A DNA stretch of 64,000 nucleotides, taken from assembly GCF_040718835.1 (NCBI RefSeq), contig NZ_JBFEFG010000274.1, forward strand, positions 1-64,000. The letters run 5' to 3'. Shown here piece after piece: positions 28,144 through 38,012 of the stretch. This stretch comes from Bremerella sp. JC817 (GTDB taxonomy: Bacteria > Planctomycetota > Planctomycetia > Pirellulales > Pirellulaceae). Below the pieces are notes generated by a model. The model had not been told where the DNA came from. It did no database searches and saw only the letters and a program-made list of their open reading frames with translations. Within the stretch, counting starts at the first letter, position 1. Each line of letters begins with the position of its first letter. The position numbers were made by a program, and so were the translations under genes.

Positions 28144-28704
28144 TTACTTCTTGCAGGCACCCGCGATCGCACAGCTGGTGCAAGCACCGCCGCAGCCGCC
28201 TGCCTTTTCGGCGGTCCCGCAACCAGGACCACAGCCCGTTTCCAGCAGGTCCGAAAACTGGCTGATGCCGGCCGCTGCGTTGTAAGTCTCGGCCAATTGA
28301 GAAGTTAAATCAGCGACCTCGGCGGGAACATCTCCCAAGAAGTAAAAATATAACGAGCTGCCATCGAACAACTGCTCGACTTCCAGGAGGGGAACTTGAA
28401 TCCCCCGGCTGGCCAATTCTTGCTGGCAAGCCGCAAACGCCTCTTGGCGATTGCGTTCCAGACGAGCAATCAGCAGGTCGTCTTCGACCGTAACGCCTCG
28501 CAAAATTGAGCCGTCCGAGTCGTGCGATTCCGCTTCGCTGGCAGGCGACAGGATCTCGCCGACCTCTAATCCTCGGGAAGTGCGGCAGATGACGCGCATG
28601 CCTCGTCCGTAAGTAACAGCGTCAACCGATGTGAATCGGCCAACGTGGCCTAGCACGCTGATACGAACGAAATGATGGCGACCGACGGGCGTTTCCTGGA
28701 TCAA
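28144..28704 (-). CDS. PSP1-domain protein with cysteine-rich tail (RicT/YaaT-like)
   Basis: About 186 residues. The core (YGRGMRVICRTSRGLEVGEI) is the PSP1/YaaT signature. The frame is open to 28740, but a TTG start at 28704 is preferred because a perfect AAGGAG lies six bases upstream and no ATG is available near the N-terminus. The last 30 residues contain six cysteines in a Gly/Ala-rich setting (GCGPGCG, GGCGG, ACTSC, GACKK), which could bind a metal or an iron-sulfur cluster. In Bacillus, RicT forms an Fe-S-containing complex affecting RNA processing; whether this holds here is unknown. It is divergent from bioB. Confidence 0.75.
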   Translation of the reverse strand: MIQETPVGRHHFVRISVLGHVGRFTSVDAVTYGRGMRVICRTSRGLEVGEILSPASEAESHDSDGSILRGVTVEDDLLIARLERNRQEAFAACQQELASRGIQVPLLEVEQLFDGSSLYFYFLGDVPAEVADLTSQLAETYNAAAGISQFSDLLETGCGPGCGTAEKAGGCGGACTSCAIAGACKK

Positions 28705-28864
28705 TGGCTTCTCCTTGCCTGCATTCTTCCCCAAAACCACCCTGCTGCCAAGTCGCGATGGGGACTCACCTTACAATTCGTGCCCAGGCGTTTTAGAATG
28801 TCAGGCTGGCCTTTTGGCCGGTTTATTGATGTTCTGTCCGATTGTAATGAAGAGAACGCCGCCG

Positions 28865-29878
28865 ATGTCGATATCGACGCTATCCTGGTCCGCTCTGGCC
28901 GACGAAATTCTGCGTGGCCATCAATTGACGCTCGAAGAAGGTCTTTCGATCCTCCATTCGTCCGACGATGAGTTGCTGGATGTGATGTCCGCCGCGTTCA
29001 AGATTCGTCGACAGCACTTCGGCAAGACCGTCCAACTATACCAGTTGATGAACGCCAAGAGCGGCCTCTGCCCGGAAGACTGTGGTTACTGCTCGCAGTC
29101 GAAGGTCTCCGACGCCGAGATCCCGAAGTACAACTTCCTCAGCCGCGATAAGCTGATGGAAGGTGCCCGGATCGCTGCTGAACGGGATGTGAAGACTTAC
29201 TGCATCGTGATCTCGGCTCGCGGTCCGAACGAACGCGAAATGAAGGCGGTCGAAACGATCGTGCCCGAGATCAAAGAAAAGTACGACTTGAAGATCTGTG
29301 CTTGCCTGGGTCTTTTGAGCTCGGAACAAGCCGATCGCCTGAAGGCTTGTGGTGTTGATCGCGTGAATCACAACGTGAACACCAGTGCCGAATACTACGA
29401 AAAGATCTGCTCGACCCACACCTACGCCGACCGCATCAACACGCTGAACGCTGTCAAAGACGCCGGCCTCGAAATGTGCAGCGGTGGGATCGTCGGCATG
29501 GGCGAAGCGGACGAAGACGTCGTAAAGATGGCTCTCGAACTTCGCGACCTGGGCGTCCACTCGATTCCGGTCAACTTCCTGAATCCAATCGACGGAACGC
29601 CGCTCCAAGGCCTGGGCAAAGACCTGAGCCCACGTCAGTGCCTGCGAATCCTGGCTTTGTATCGCTTCGCGAATCCAAGCAGCGAACTCCGCATCGCTGG
29701 CGGCCGCGAGATTCACCTGCGAAGCCTACAGCCGATGGGCTTGTACGCCGCGAACTCGATCTTCCTGGGCGACTATCTCACCACGCCAGGCCAGACCGCC
29801 GAAGACGATTACAAGATGCTGGAAGATCTTGGCTTCACCGTTACTAAGACCGAAGAAGTCTCGGTTGGCTCGGCTTAG
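28865..29878 (+). CDS. bioB: Biotin synthase BioB
   Basis: A 337-residue radical-SAM enzyme that inserts sulfur into dethiobiotin, the last step of biotin synthesis. The CxxxCxxC cluster motif (CPEDCGYCSQS) binds the 4Fe-4S centre. CSGGIVGMGE, VNFLNPIDGTPL and RIAGGRE are BioB signatures, the last containing the Arg near the 2Fe-2S cluster. The frame is open from 28715, but homology starts only at SISTLSWSALADEIL, so ATG 28865 (with a GAAGAG upstream) was chosen; ATG 28847 is also possible. No other bio genes lie nearby. A strong terminator follows. Confidence 0.95.
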   Translation: MSISTLSWSALADEILRGHQLTLEEGLSILHSSDDELLDVMSAAFKIRRQHFGKTVQLYQLMNAKSGLCPEDCGYCSQSKVSDAEIPKYNFLSRDKLMEGARIAAERDVKTYCIVISARGPNEREMKAVETIVPEIKEKYDLKICACLGLLSSEQADRLKACGVDRVNHNVNTSAEYYEKICSTHTYADRINTLNAVKDAGLEMCSGGIVGMGEADEDVVKMALELRDLGVHSIPVNFLNPIDGTPLQGLGKDLSPRQCLRILALYRFANPSSELRIAGGREIHLRSLQPMGLYAANSIFLGDYLTTPGQTAEDDYKMLEDLGFTVTKTEEVSVGSA

Positions 29879-29909
29879 TCGCCACCAGCAACGGACACTC
29901 GAAATAGAA

Positions 29910-29943
29910 AAGGGCACGACCATCGGTCGTGCCCTTATTTGTT
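29910..29943. terminator. Bidirectional terminator between bioB and the beta-propeller gene
   Basis: AAGGGCACGACC (29910-29921) pairs perfectly with 29925-29936 over a three-base loop and is followed by ATTTGTTTC. On the other strand the stem is followed by TTCTATTTC, so it may serve the convergent gene as well. Confidence 0.85.
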
Positions 29944-29956
29944 TCTTGATCGCGAA

Positions 29957-30994
29957 TTACAAACCTTCGCCGATCTTTAGCAGCTTGCCGGTCGCTGGCG
30001 TCTTGCTGGTATCTTTACCGTCGCCATTGCCAAACAGCGTGATGTAAAGTTCGCCTGCTTGATTGAAAGCGAGTGCGGTTGGCTGATCCAAGTCGATCAG
30101 CTTGGTGGCTTTGACCATTTGCTGACCATCGCGACGCACCGCGTCGAGGCGATACAGACCACCTTGCTTCGGATCGGCCCAGCTGTAATCGACTGCGTAC
30201 AAACGCCCTGTCTTCGGGCTGTAAGCCAAACCAACGACATCGTAAAGTTCCGCCGGCAGACTCAGCAGCAGGCTCTTCGACTTCTGATCGTAGAAGGTCA
30301 GCAGGCTATCTTTCTGATCGTTGATCTCGCCCATCTGGCCGACGACCACTTCACGGCGCGGGCTGATGGTGATCGCGGCAGGGGCATCGACGTCGACGCT
30401 GTCTTTCGTCGGGATGTAACGGGTCAGTTCGCCCAGGCCATCCTTTTCGAGCGAGGCCCGTGCGATCCAGCCCTTCTTGTCGTCGCCATTCGAGGTGACG
30501 TAAACGTTGTCGATATCGACCGCGACGCTGTAGAAGTTTCCTTCACCAGGCATCTCCCCTTCGGCTTCCAGTGGGTTGGTCTTCTTACCGGCGTCCGCCT
30601 TTTGGACTTCGGCGCCATTTTCACCGATGGTGTAAACGCGAACGACTTCTTCGCCATCCTTCAAACTGCCATCGCCCACCACCAGGTGTTCTTTGTCGAG
30701 GAAGGCGAGTCCCAAAGGACCAATTTGATAGGTTGGGCCTTTGCCGTATTCGTCGGCGGGAAACTCCGATACGACGACTTCCGCCTTGCCATCCACGACG
30801 CGAATGATCTGTGATGCGGCCGTTTCAGCGACGAAGACCGTTTCGGTCTCGGGCTGAATGGCGACGCCGCTGGGGCACTTCAAACCTTCGAGGATCACTT
30901 CCGGTTTGATCTCGGCCTGGGCGACCATCGCGGAAAGAAAGAGCAGGGGAGTGGAAAGCAAAAATCGACTTAGCATGATAGTTCTCGTTCTCAT
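29957..30994 (-). CDS. Secreted beta-propeller (NHL/SMP-30-like) protein
   Basis: A 345-residue exported protein. The frame is open to 31087, but the ATG at 30994 (or 30976) is preferred because it starts a signal peptide (FLLSTPLLFLSAMVAQA). The mature part consists of repeated blade-like units: CPSGVAIQPETETVFVAETA, GPLGLAFLDKEHLVVGDG, YSVAVDIDNVYVTS, PAAITISPRREVVVG, VVGLAYSPKTGRLYAVD and PTALAFNQAGELYITLFG. This is the pattern of six-bladed NHL/SGL-type propellers common in planctomycetes. The role, such as ligand binding, a lactonase or a dehydrogenase partner, is unclear; no catalytic residues could be assigned. It converges on bioB. Confidence 0.75.
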   Translation of the reverse strand: MRTRTIMLSRFLLSTPLLFLSAMVAQAEIKPEVILEGLKCPSGVAIQPETETVFVAETAASQIIRVVDGKAEVVVSEFPADEYGKGPTYQIGPLGLAFLDKEHLVVGDGSLKDGEEVVRVYTIGENGAEVQKADAGKKTNPLEAEGEMPGEGNFYSVAVDIDNVYVTSNGDDKKGWIARASLEKDGLGELTRYIPTKDSVDVDAPAAITISPRREVVVGQMGEINDQKDSLLTFYDQKSKSLLLSLPAELYDVVGLAYSPKTGRLYAVDYSWADPKQGGLYRLDAVRRDGQQMVKATKLIDLDQPTALAFNQAGELYITLFGNGDGKDTSKTPATGKLLKIGEGL

Positions 30995-31057
30995 GTTCGC
31001 AGAAGCAACTCTTCTATAGTTTGGCGAAGCGATGGAGCGTTTCCAACCATGGGCGCA

Positions 31058-31084
31058 CAAAAAAAGGCGAACCGAAGTTCGCCT
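31058..31084 (-). terminator. Rho-independent terminator after leuD
   Basis: On the minus strand an eight-base-pair stem (AGGCGAAC, pairing 31065-31072 with 31077-31084) closes a TTCG tetraloop and is followed by seven T residues. It lies 26 bases after the leuD stop. Confidence 0.92.
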
Positions 31085-31110
31085 CAATTTATGCTTGCAT
31101 GGTGCGGGTT

Positions 31111-31710
31111 TTAAGCACCGATACCATGGGCCTGCTCGTAGGCGGCGATCTTTTCTTCGCGGCTGAGGGTCAGGGCGATATCGTCCAGACCGTTGAGCAA
31201 CTTGTGGCGACGGAACTCGTCCAGTTGGAACGGAATTTCAAGGCCATCAGCGTCAGTGATCTTCAGTGCTTCCAGATCGACAGTCAGCTTGTAGCCTGGG
31301 GTCTTGTCGGCACGCTGGAAGATCTCTTCGATCTGATCTTCGGTCAGGGCAATCGGCAGGACGCCGTTTTTGAAGCAGTTGTTGTAGAAGATGTCGGCGA
31401 AACTTGGTGCCAGCACCGCGCGAATACCGAAGTCGTCGATCGCCCAGACAGCATGTTCGCGGCTCGAACCGTTGCCGAAGTTACGACGGGTCACCAGGAT
31501 CGAAGCCCCTTCGACTTCTGGCTTGTTCAGTTCGAACTCAGGATTCGGAGTCGAACCATCTTCCAGGTAACGCCAGTCGAAGAACAGAAACTGTCCGAAG
31601 CCCGTTCGTTCGATACGCTTCAAAAACTGCTTGGGGATGATCTGATCGGTGTCCACGTTGGCCCGATCCATGGTGGCCACAAGGCCGGTCTCTTTGATGA
31701 ATGGTTGCAT
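31111..31710 (-). CDS. leuD: 3-isopropylmalate dehydratase small subunit LeuD
   Basis: A 199-residue small subunit of isopropylmalate isomerase, which with LeuC converts 2-isopropylmalate to 3-isopropylmalate in leucine synthesis. Family motifs include [16 protein letters not shown] near the start and [17 protein letters not shown], the substrate-recognition region. The longer open frame (to 31890) overlaps leuC, so the ATG at 31710 giving MQPFIKETG is the real start. It lies 43 bases after leuC on the same strand, forming a leuCD operon closed by the TTCG-loop terminator. Confidence 0.97.
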   Translation of the reverse strand: MQPFIKETGLVATMDRANVDTDQIIPKQFLKRIERTGFGQFLFFDWRYLEDGSTPNPEFELNKPEVEGASILVTRRNFGNGSSREHAVWAIDDFGIRAVLAPSFADIFYNNCFKNGVLPIALTEDQIEEIFQRADKTPGYKLTVDLEALKITDADGLEIPFQLDEFRRHKLLNGLDDIALTLSREEKIAAYEQAHGIGA

Positions 31711-31753
31711 GATCGTTTGCTCAAAAAGATTTGCTTGGAGTCTGGACCGGAGA

Positions 31754-33169
31754 CTATTTGAAGTCCCACTGACGGACGTCGACGAAGTGACCAGCAATGC
31801 CCGCGGCGGCGGCCATTTCGGGGCTGACCAGGTGGGTGCGACCACCACGTCCCTGACGTCCTTCAAAGTTGCGGTTGCTGGTTGAAGCACAACGTTCGCC
31901 TGGTTCCAGCTTGTCGGGGTTCATCGCCAGGCACATACTGCAGCCTGCTTCACGCCATTCAAAGCCCGCTTCGGTGAAGATCTTGTCGAGACCTTCTTCC
32001 TGGGCCTGCTTACGAACCTGGCCACTACCAGGAACGACCATCGCATGCACGTGATCGGACTTTTTGTGACCTTTAACCACGCTCGCCGCGGCACGCAGGT
32101 CTTCGATACGACCGTTGGTGCACGAACCGATGAAGACGCGATTGATTTCAACGTCGGTGATCGGAGCGCCTGCCTTCAAGGCCATGTAGTCGAGGGCCGC
32201 TTCGGTCGAGCGACGTTCGGTCGCGTCGGCGAAATCGCCCGGCGAAGGAATGTTGCGATCGACCGCACAAACCTGACCTGGGTTGGTGCCCCAAGTAACC
32301 TGAGGAGCGATGTCCTTCGCTTCGAACTCGAGGACCTTGTCGTACTTGGCACCTGGGTCAGATGGCAAGTTCTTCCAACGCTCGATGGCAGCTTCGATGT
32401 CTTTCGGGCTGAACTCGCGACCACGCATGTATTCAAAGGTGGTCTCGTCCGGTGCGATCATACCGGCACGCGCACCTGCTTCGATCGACATGTTACAGAC
32501 AGTCATGCGCTGTTCCATGGTCAAGTTGCGGACCGCTTCGCCGGTGTATTCCAGCACGTAGCCGGTACCGCCAGCGGTAGTCAGGTGACCGATCAGATAC
32601 AGCACCAGGTCTTTCGCCGTGACGCCACGCGCCAGCTTGCCGTTGACGCGAAGTTCCATCGTCTTCGGACGCGACTGAATGAGGGTCTGCGTGGCGAGGA
32701 CGTGCTCGACTTCGCTCGTACCAATACCGAAGGCCAACGCACCGAAGGCACCGTGGGTCGCCGTGTGACTGTCGCCACACACAATGGTCGCCCCAGGCTG
32801 CGTGAGGCCGAGTTCCGGACCGATCACGTGCACCACACCTTGCTTGATGTCGTGCAGGTCGAACAGTTGAACACCGAAGTCTTCGCAGTTCTGACGAAGC
32901 GTGTCGATCTGCTGCTTCGAGATCTGATCGACAATCGGTAGCGAGCGATCGGTGGTGGGGACATTGTGGTCCGGCGTCGCCTTGGTGAGTTCTGGGCGGC
33001 GAACCTTACGACCCGCCAGACGCAGGCCTTCGAATGCCTGCGGGCTGGTCACTTCGTGCACCAGGTGCAGGTCAATGTACAGCAGTGCCTGCGAAGCAGA
33101 TTCCGCATCGACAACGTGGTTGTCCCAGATTTTCTGGAACATGGTACGGGGGGCATTTTCCGCGATCAT
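31754..33169 (-). CDS. leuC: 3-isopropylmalate dehydratase large subunit LeuC
   Basis: A 471-residue aconitase-family large subunit that holds the 4Fe-4S cluster. The cluster cysteines are in [13 protein letters not shown] and in the later [28 protein letters not shown] is another hallmark. The frame is open to 33190, but the ATG at 33169 follows an AGGGGAAG site and is preferred. It is the promoter-proximal gene of leuCD. No leuB, leuA or other leucine gene is nearby. Confidence 0.97.
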   Translation of the reverse strand: MIAENAPRTMFQKIWDNHVVDAESASQALLYIDLHLVHEVTSPQAFEGLRLAGRKVRRPELTKATPDHNVPTTDRSLPIVDQISKQQIDTLRQNCEDFGVQLFDLHDIKQGVVHVIGPELGLTQPGATIVCGDSHTATHGAFGALAFGIGTSEVEHVLATQTLIQSRPKTMELRVNGKLARGVTAKDLVLYLIGHLTTAGGTGYVLEYTGEAVRNLTMEQRMTVCNMSIEAGARAGMIAPDETTFEYMRGREFSPKDIEAAIERWKNLPSDPGAKYDKVLEFEAKDIAPQVTWGTNPGQVCAVDRNIPSPGDFADATERRSTEAALDYMALKAGAPITDVEINRVFIGSCTNGRIEDLRAAASVVKGHKKSDHVHAMVVPGSGQVRKQAQEEGLDKIFTEAGFEWREAGCSMCLAMNPDKLEPGERCASTSNRNFEGRQGRGGRTHLVSPEMAAAAGIAGHFVDVRQWDFK

Positions 33170-33447
33170 TCGTTCTTCCCCTAACGGCAACGGTCAGGTC
33201 CATAGAGAGATTCACGAGCGAGATAGGGCATCGCTCGGATTGCCTGTTCCCCAGCAAACTACTTGGCTGGCAAGGCATAAGGATAGTCCAGCATTATATC
33301 TGGATTTTTTGGAAACGGGGAGGGGCCGCGACCAACCACCACTTGAGGGGGCTTCTTTGCGGACCATTCAAGCCCAATGACACCCGGGAAGATGCCCTGG
33401 TTCTGACAAAATTACAGAGACCAGGGGAAGAAATGACACGGACCTTC

Positions 33448-35145
33448 TTAACCGCGAATCTCTGCGATTCGGGTCTCGGCCTGCGAGTGCTCGTCCTCGG
33501 GCTGAGGGCATTCAGCGATCGTTTCGTTCTCGGTCCACCACTTCACGGCGTCGGCCTGCTTCCAGGTACCGCTCGATTCGCACTTATCGAGGGCGTCGGC
33601 CATGTCGAGGATCGACTGGAACCGGTCGTCCGGATCCTTGGCCAAGCATCGCATCACGATCGCTTCCAGATCGTGCGGGATCGACGAGAGCAGCTCGGAG
33701 GGTGGGACCACCGCCTCGTGAGCGTGGGCGATGATCACTTTTATTGGACGATCGTACTCGAACGGGGCATGCCCCGTCAGCATGAAGTAAGCGAGGATAC
33801 CCACCGAGTAAATATCGCTGCGGGCGTCAGGTTCGCTTTCGCCGCTGGCCTGTTCCGGAGACATGAACAACGGCGAACCGGTGATCATCCCTTCCTGGGT
33901 CAACTGCGAGTCTTCTGTCGAGGCGATCGGCTTGGCCAGACCAAAGTCGAGCAGTTTGGCAACGTCGTAGTAACCACCACGCTTCGCGGCGAACACATTC
34001 GCCGGCTTGATGTCGCGGTGAATCATGCCTTGCGAGTGAGCTTCGTTCAGGGCATCGCAGATCTGACGCAGCAGGTGGATTACCCGGCCGGCTGGCAGCG
34101 GACCAAAGCGATTTACCAGGTCCGAGACATTCAAACCCGGCAGGTACTCCATCACGTAATAGAACGTGCCATCTTCGGTCCGGCCGTAGTCGAAGATGTC
34201 GATATTGTTCCAGTGCGAAAGCTTCGACGAGGCGTGGACTTCCCGCTCGAAACGGGCCAGAACGTTCGAGTCCCCCGCCTTTTCAGGACGGATGATCTTG
34301 ATCGCACATGGACGCTTCATCAGGTAGTGATGAGCCAGGTAGACTTCGCCCATGCCCCCCGCACCCAGGCTGCGGCTGAGGCGGTATTGCCCCAATTGCT
34401 TGGCATGGAATGCTTCGGTCCGCAGGACGTTGATGGTGTAAACACCAAAGATCGCCACGGCACCGCAGATCACCATCTTCAGACCAATTTCACCGAGCAT
34501 CTCGGGATTGCCATAGATGATGTCGTAGCAAAGGCGATCGGTGGCATACGCGTACGCCAACAGTGCCAAAGGAGCGACCACCATCGCCGAAATCACCCCG
34601 GCGGCCCGTTGCCAGGTATTTGGGATGAACAATGCGTAGATGAAAATTAACAGCAACCAGCCTGGGGCCGGATTTTGGAACATGCCATATTCACGGACGC
34701 AAAGCTGCATTGAGTGATATTGAGACATCAACAGGAAGACTGCCGGCAGACCGAAGACAACCCACTCTTGCATGCGAAGCACGCCCCGCCGGACATCGCA
34801 CTTCGGACAGAGCAAATAACCCGAAAGAGCCAGAACGACCAATACCCCAGCATGAAAGCCGAGCAAGATCGAGTTCTTTTCCGCGATGTCTCCACCCCAG
34901 AAGTACTGGTAGAGATGCCATACGAAGTAGACGGCAAAGATGCCCAACATCGTGATCGTGGCAACCCGCAGACGGAATCGCAGCAGCGACTGGGTAACTC
35001 GCGAGAAGTGAGGACTCGACGAACCTTCCACCAAGGCAATGTGTGGCGAAGAAGACGTGGTTCGATCTACCGCGGAATTCCCGGGCGCAATCACCGTCTC
35101 CTCGAAATGCCGATCCATCGAATTAGGTGGAGTTGCGTTGCTCAT
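33448..35145 (-). CDS. Membrane-anchored Ser/Thr protein kinase (kinase domain C-terminal)
   Basis: A 565-residue Hanks-type kinase. The first 60 residues are soluble; about six hydrophobic helices lie between residues 61 and 240. The kinase domain spans about 254-530: glycine loop GAGGMGEVY, Lys283 (CAIKII), HRD at 376-378 (HRDIKPAN), DFG at 400-402, and SPEQASGE in place of the APE motif. Most bacterial PknB-type kinases have the kinase at the N-terminus and a single helix after it, so this inverted, polytopic layout suggests a membrane sensor feeding into the kinase. The last 30 residues are acidic. Targets are unknown. It is transcribed alone, divergent from the UDP-sugar dehydrogenase gene. 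Confidence 0.92.
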   Translation of the reverse strand: MSNATPPNSMDRHFEETVIAPGNSAVDRTTSSSPHIALVEGSSSPHFSRVTQSLLRFRLRVATITMLGIFAVYFVWHLYQYFWGGDIAEKNSILLGFHAGVLVVLALSGYLLCPKCDVRRGVLRMQEWVVFGLPAVFLLMSQYHSMQLCVREYGMFQNPAPGWLLLIFIYALFIPNTWQRAAGVISAMVVAPLALLAYAYATDRLCYDIIYGNPEMLGEIGLKMVICGAVAIFGVYTINVLRTEAFHAKQLGQYRLSRSLGAGGMGEVYLAHHYLMKRPCAIKIIRPEKAGDSNVLARFEREVHASSKLSHWNNIDIFDYGRTEDGTFYYVMEYLPGLNVSDLVNRFGPLPAGRVIHLLRQICDALNEAHSQGMIHRDIKPANVFAAKRGGYYDVAKLLDFGLAKPIASTEDSQLTQEGMITGSPLFMSPEQASGESEPDARSDIYSVGILAYFMLTGHAPFEYDRPIKVIIAHAHEAVVPPSELLSSIPHDLEAIVMRCLAKDPDDRFQSILDMADALDKCESSGTWKQADAVKWWTENETIAECPQPEDEHSQAETRIAEIRG

Positions 35146-35421
35146 ACAGTGTTTTAGAAAGCCTCTCGCAATTCTAGCGGAGCATCCCTCCGTCGATTTA
35201 TATTAACGTCTTCGACTTCAATAGGCGAATCTTAAAACGCCCCACATTATTAAATTGTCAGACGTGGGCTAAGCTCGAATTGCCCAGGCAAGCGGGGCAT
35301 CCAAAATCACCCCCGTTGATTAAGTATTACCGGCAGCAATTCTCCCCTCAAGGGACAGCTGCTGCGAAAGCCTGGAGCGGACCTATTCCTTTTAGTAACG
35401 CTTACTCGAAAAGACACGCAG

Positions 35422-36759
35422 ATGGTTCAAAATGTTCCTCCTTCTTTCGAAACTCTCCGCCAGAAACTCGAGGATCAAACGGCCATCGTGGGTGTCATCG
35501 GCATGGGATACGTGGGGCTACCCCTCGTAAAAACCTTTGCCGACTGTGGTTATCGCTGCCTTGGATTCGATACCGATCCTGCCAAGGTTGAAAAGCTGAC
35601 CCGGGGGGAAAGCTACATCAAACATATCGCCGGCGAATGGATCGCGACGAATGTTAAGATGGGACGTTTTTCGGCGACTACCGATACTGTACGCATGGCG
35701 GAAGCGGATGTTCTGTTGATTTGCGTACCAACTCCGCTGGACAGTTCTCGTGACCCAGACTTGAAGTATGTCGAACGAACCGCGGAAGCGATCGCCCAAT
35801 CACTACGGCCAGGTCAGTTGGTCGTTCTCGAAAGCACGACCTACCCGAGTACGACGAAGGATATCGTCCTGCCGATTCTTGAAAAGTCTAGTCTGAAGCC
35901 CGGAATTGATTTCTTCGTCGCCTATAGTCCCGAGCGCGAAGACCCCGGCAATCCGAAGTTCACCGCCGCCAACATCCCGAAAGTGATCGGCGGGCTGGAA
36001 GAGTACAGTTTGCAGCTGGCTTGTCAGCTCTATCAAAAGGCGATCGTCGAGATCATCCCAGTCAGCAGCCTGGAAGTTGCCGAGGCCTGTAAGATCCTCG
36101 AGAACACCTATCGCGCTGTGAACATTGCGATGGTGAACGAACTGAAAGTGCTCTTCGATCGCATGAACCTCGACCTATGGGAGGTGATCGAAGCCGCGAA
36201 GACAAAGCCATTCGGGTTTCAGGCCTTCTATCCTGGGCCTGGCCTGGGTGGCCACTGCATCCCAATCGATCCGTTTTATTTGAGTTGGCTCGCCCGCAAG
36301 GAAGGGATGCCGACGCGATTCATCGAACTCGCCGGCGAGATCAACACCAGCATGCCGCAGTTCGTCGTCCAGAAGCTGATGCTGGCCCTGAACGAGCAGG
36401 AAAAGGCGATCCGCGGCAGCAACATTCTGATGCTGGGGGTGGCGTACAAACCGAACGTCGACGATCCCCGCGAAAGCCCTGCCTTCGCCATCATGGAATT
36501 GCTGGAACCGCTGGGCGCCAACATCTCTTACAACGACCCCTACATCCCGCAGTTGCCATCGATGCGAAGCTTCGAGTTCTCAAAGAAGCAAAGCGTCGAG
36601 CTGAGTCCAGAAACGCTGGCGGCGGCCGATGTCGTGCTGATTGTCACCAATCACAACGACTACGACTGGGAGTTCATTGCGAAGCACTCGAAGCTAATCG
36701 TCGACACCCGGAACGCGCTGGTCAACATCGCCGACCGCAGCAACATTCGCAAAGCTTAG
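35422..36759 (+). CDS. UDP-N-acetyl-hexosamine 6-dehydrogenase (WbpA/WbpO-like)
   Basis: A 445-residue NAD-dependent nucleotide-sugar dehydrogenase. The N-terminal Rossmann motif is GVIGMGYVGLPL. The catalytic Cys lies in GPGLGGHCIPIDPFYLSW, a form typical of enzymes that oxidise UDP-GlcNAc or UDP-ManNAc to the uronic acid (WbpA/WbpO/TviB group). The C-terminal UDP-binding domain includes GVAYKPNVDDPRESPA. The product feeds capsule, O-antigen or exopolysaccharide synthesis. The ATG at 35422 is the first start; only weak upstream purines precede it. No other sugar-nucleotide genes are adjacent, so the final polymer is unknown. Confidence 0.92.
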   Translation: MVQNVPPSFETLRQKLEDQTAIVGVIGMGYVGLPLVKTFADCGYRCLGFDTDPAKVEKLTRGESYIKHIAGEWIATNVKMGRFSATTDTVRMAEADVLLICVPTPLDSSRDPDLKYVERTAEAIAQSLRPGQLVVLESTTYPSTTKDIVLPILEKSSLKPGIDFFVAYSPEREDPGNPKFTAANIPKVIGGLEEYSLQLACQLYQKAIVEIIPVSSLEVAEACKILENTYRAVNIAMVNELKVLFDRMNLDLWEVIEAAKTKPFGFQAFYPGPGLGGHCIPIDPFYLSWLARKEGMPTRFIELAGEINTSMPQFVVQKLMLALNEQEKAIRGSNILMLGVAYKPNVDDPRESPAFAIMELLEPLGANISYNDPYIPQLPSMRSFEFSKKQSVELSPETLAAADVVLIVTNHNDYDWEFIAKHSKLIVDTRNALVNIADRSNIRKA

Positions 36760-36908
36760 TCGCATTTGCTGGCCAGCGACGGGCGGAGATCGGTGCCCAA
36801 GAAATCACTTCCGCGCCGTCGAACCAGGGGAGCATTGATCCCCCTGGGATGTATACTAAAGAGCTGCCTGCTTCACTTGCTTTGGTTCGGACGCTGGGAA
36901 TCCGCACG

Positions 36909-37973
36909 ATGAAACGAACGAAGATTCCATTCTTGACGACGCTTTGCCTGGTTCTGATTGCCTTCGGCGGAAGTCTCGCCATGGCTCAGACCAGCACGTT
37001 CAACCAGCGGCAAACGAGCCATGTCTGGAAGAGCAAGCACGGCAACTTTCAGTTCAATGGCAAGGCGACCAAGAAGGAAGGGAACTACGTCACCTTCCGC
37101 ACGACCGACAACTTCGAGATCACGCTGCCGGTGAAGTACCTCAGCGACGAAGATCTGGCGTATCTCAAGTATCTGGAAGGAAGCGGTCCGCTGCCGCCAG
37201 GCATCACCGCTGCCGCTGGGAGTTCTTCGCCAGGCACGACACCTCCGACCGGCGGCATGGCTAACAACGCAGGTCCCTCGACCGACGATACCGCCATGAA
37301 CGAGGGCACGACTGATCCAGCCGAACCGATGCCAACCGAACCCGAAACGGGCGATCCGACACAGTCGTACGCGCCTGGGGCTTCGGTCGATGTGATGGTT
37401 GATGGAAAGTGGTATCCGGGCAGGGTGATTGTGGTCCGCCCAAGCGACAACCATTACTACGTGACGTTCAACATGAACGGCCAGGGACGCCCGGCCTGGA
37501 TCGCTGCGACGGAGCTTCGTCCACAGAAAGCAGCAACTACGTCCGACACTTCTCCCATGCCTGGCAGCAGTGACGAACCGCTCGAATCGTTCGACTTCAA
37601 GGGGATCCCCGTCACCGCGAAGCAAGAGATCGGCTACGACGTCGGTCCCATGCGAGAAGGGGACACTCTCAAACTTCGATACGTCTCTGGCAAGTGGAAG
37701 TCTTGGGGGAACCTGGCTTCGGAATCGCCTGACGCCGACGCACCGGCCGGCGGTGATAAGGTCCGCATGGCAATCTGTTCGATCAGCGGAGGCAATCAGG
37801 TCCAAACCCTGACGCTGGTCCCTGGCGGAACGGCCGATACGCCGTTTACCTGGCAAGCCGACAAGGATTACGAGAAGATCATTCTGCAGATCAACGATCC
37901 CGATAAAACATTTGCCGACAATCCCGAACGGGGCGTGACATATGCGATCGCGATCGAAAGGGCAGGGTCGTAG
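36909..37973 (+). CDS. Secreted SHD1-domain protein with Tudor/Agenet-like module
   Basis: A 354-residue exported protein. The ATG at 36909 begins a signal peptide (MKRTK, hydrophobic core, AMAQ); the longer frame overlaps the dehydrogenase gene and was rejected. Residues of about 37-88 resemble the Sla1-homology domain 1 (HVWKSKHGNFQFNG through LPVKYLSDEDLAYL), a domain shared by yeast Sla1 and many planctomycete proteins. A Pro/Thr/Gly-rich linker leads to a module at about 154-205 (VDVMVDGKWYPGRVI, then HYYVTFN and AWIAATELRP) that looks like a Tudor/Agenet or SH3-like barrel. A final domain of about 130 residues is unassigned. The function is unknown; all domains suggest protein-protein contacts at the cell surface or periplasm. 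Confidence 0.75.
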   Translation: MKRTKIPFLTTLCLVLIAFGGSLAMAQTSTFNQRQTSHVWKSKHGNFQFNGKATKKEGNYVTFRTTDNFEITLPVKYLSDEDLAYLKYLEGSGPLPPGITAAAGSSSPGTTPPTGGMANNAGPSTDDTAMNEGTTDPAEPMPTEPETGDPTQSYAPGASVDVMVDGKWYPGRVIVVRPSDNHYYVTFNMNGQGRPAWIAATELRPQKAATTSDTSPMPGSSDEPLESFDFKGIPVTAKQEIGYDVGPMREGDTLKLRYVSGKWKSWGNLASESPDADAPAGGDKVRMAICSISGGNQVQTLTLVPGGTADTPFTWQADKDYEKIILQINDPDKTFADNPERGVTYAIAIERAGS

Positions 37974-38012
37974 CGTTTCCGATCGTATAGTGCCGAGTAA
38001 AGGCCCTGTCTG

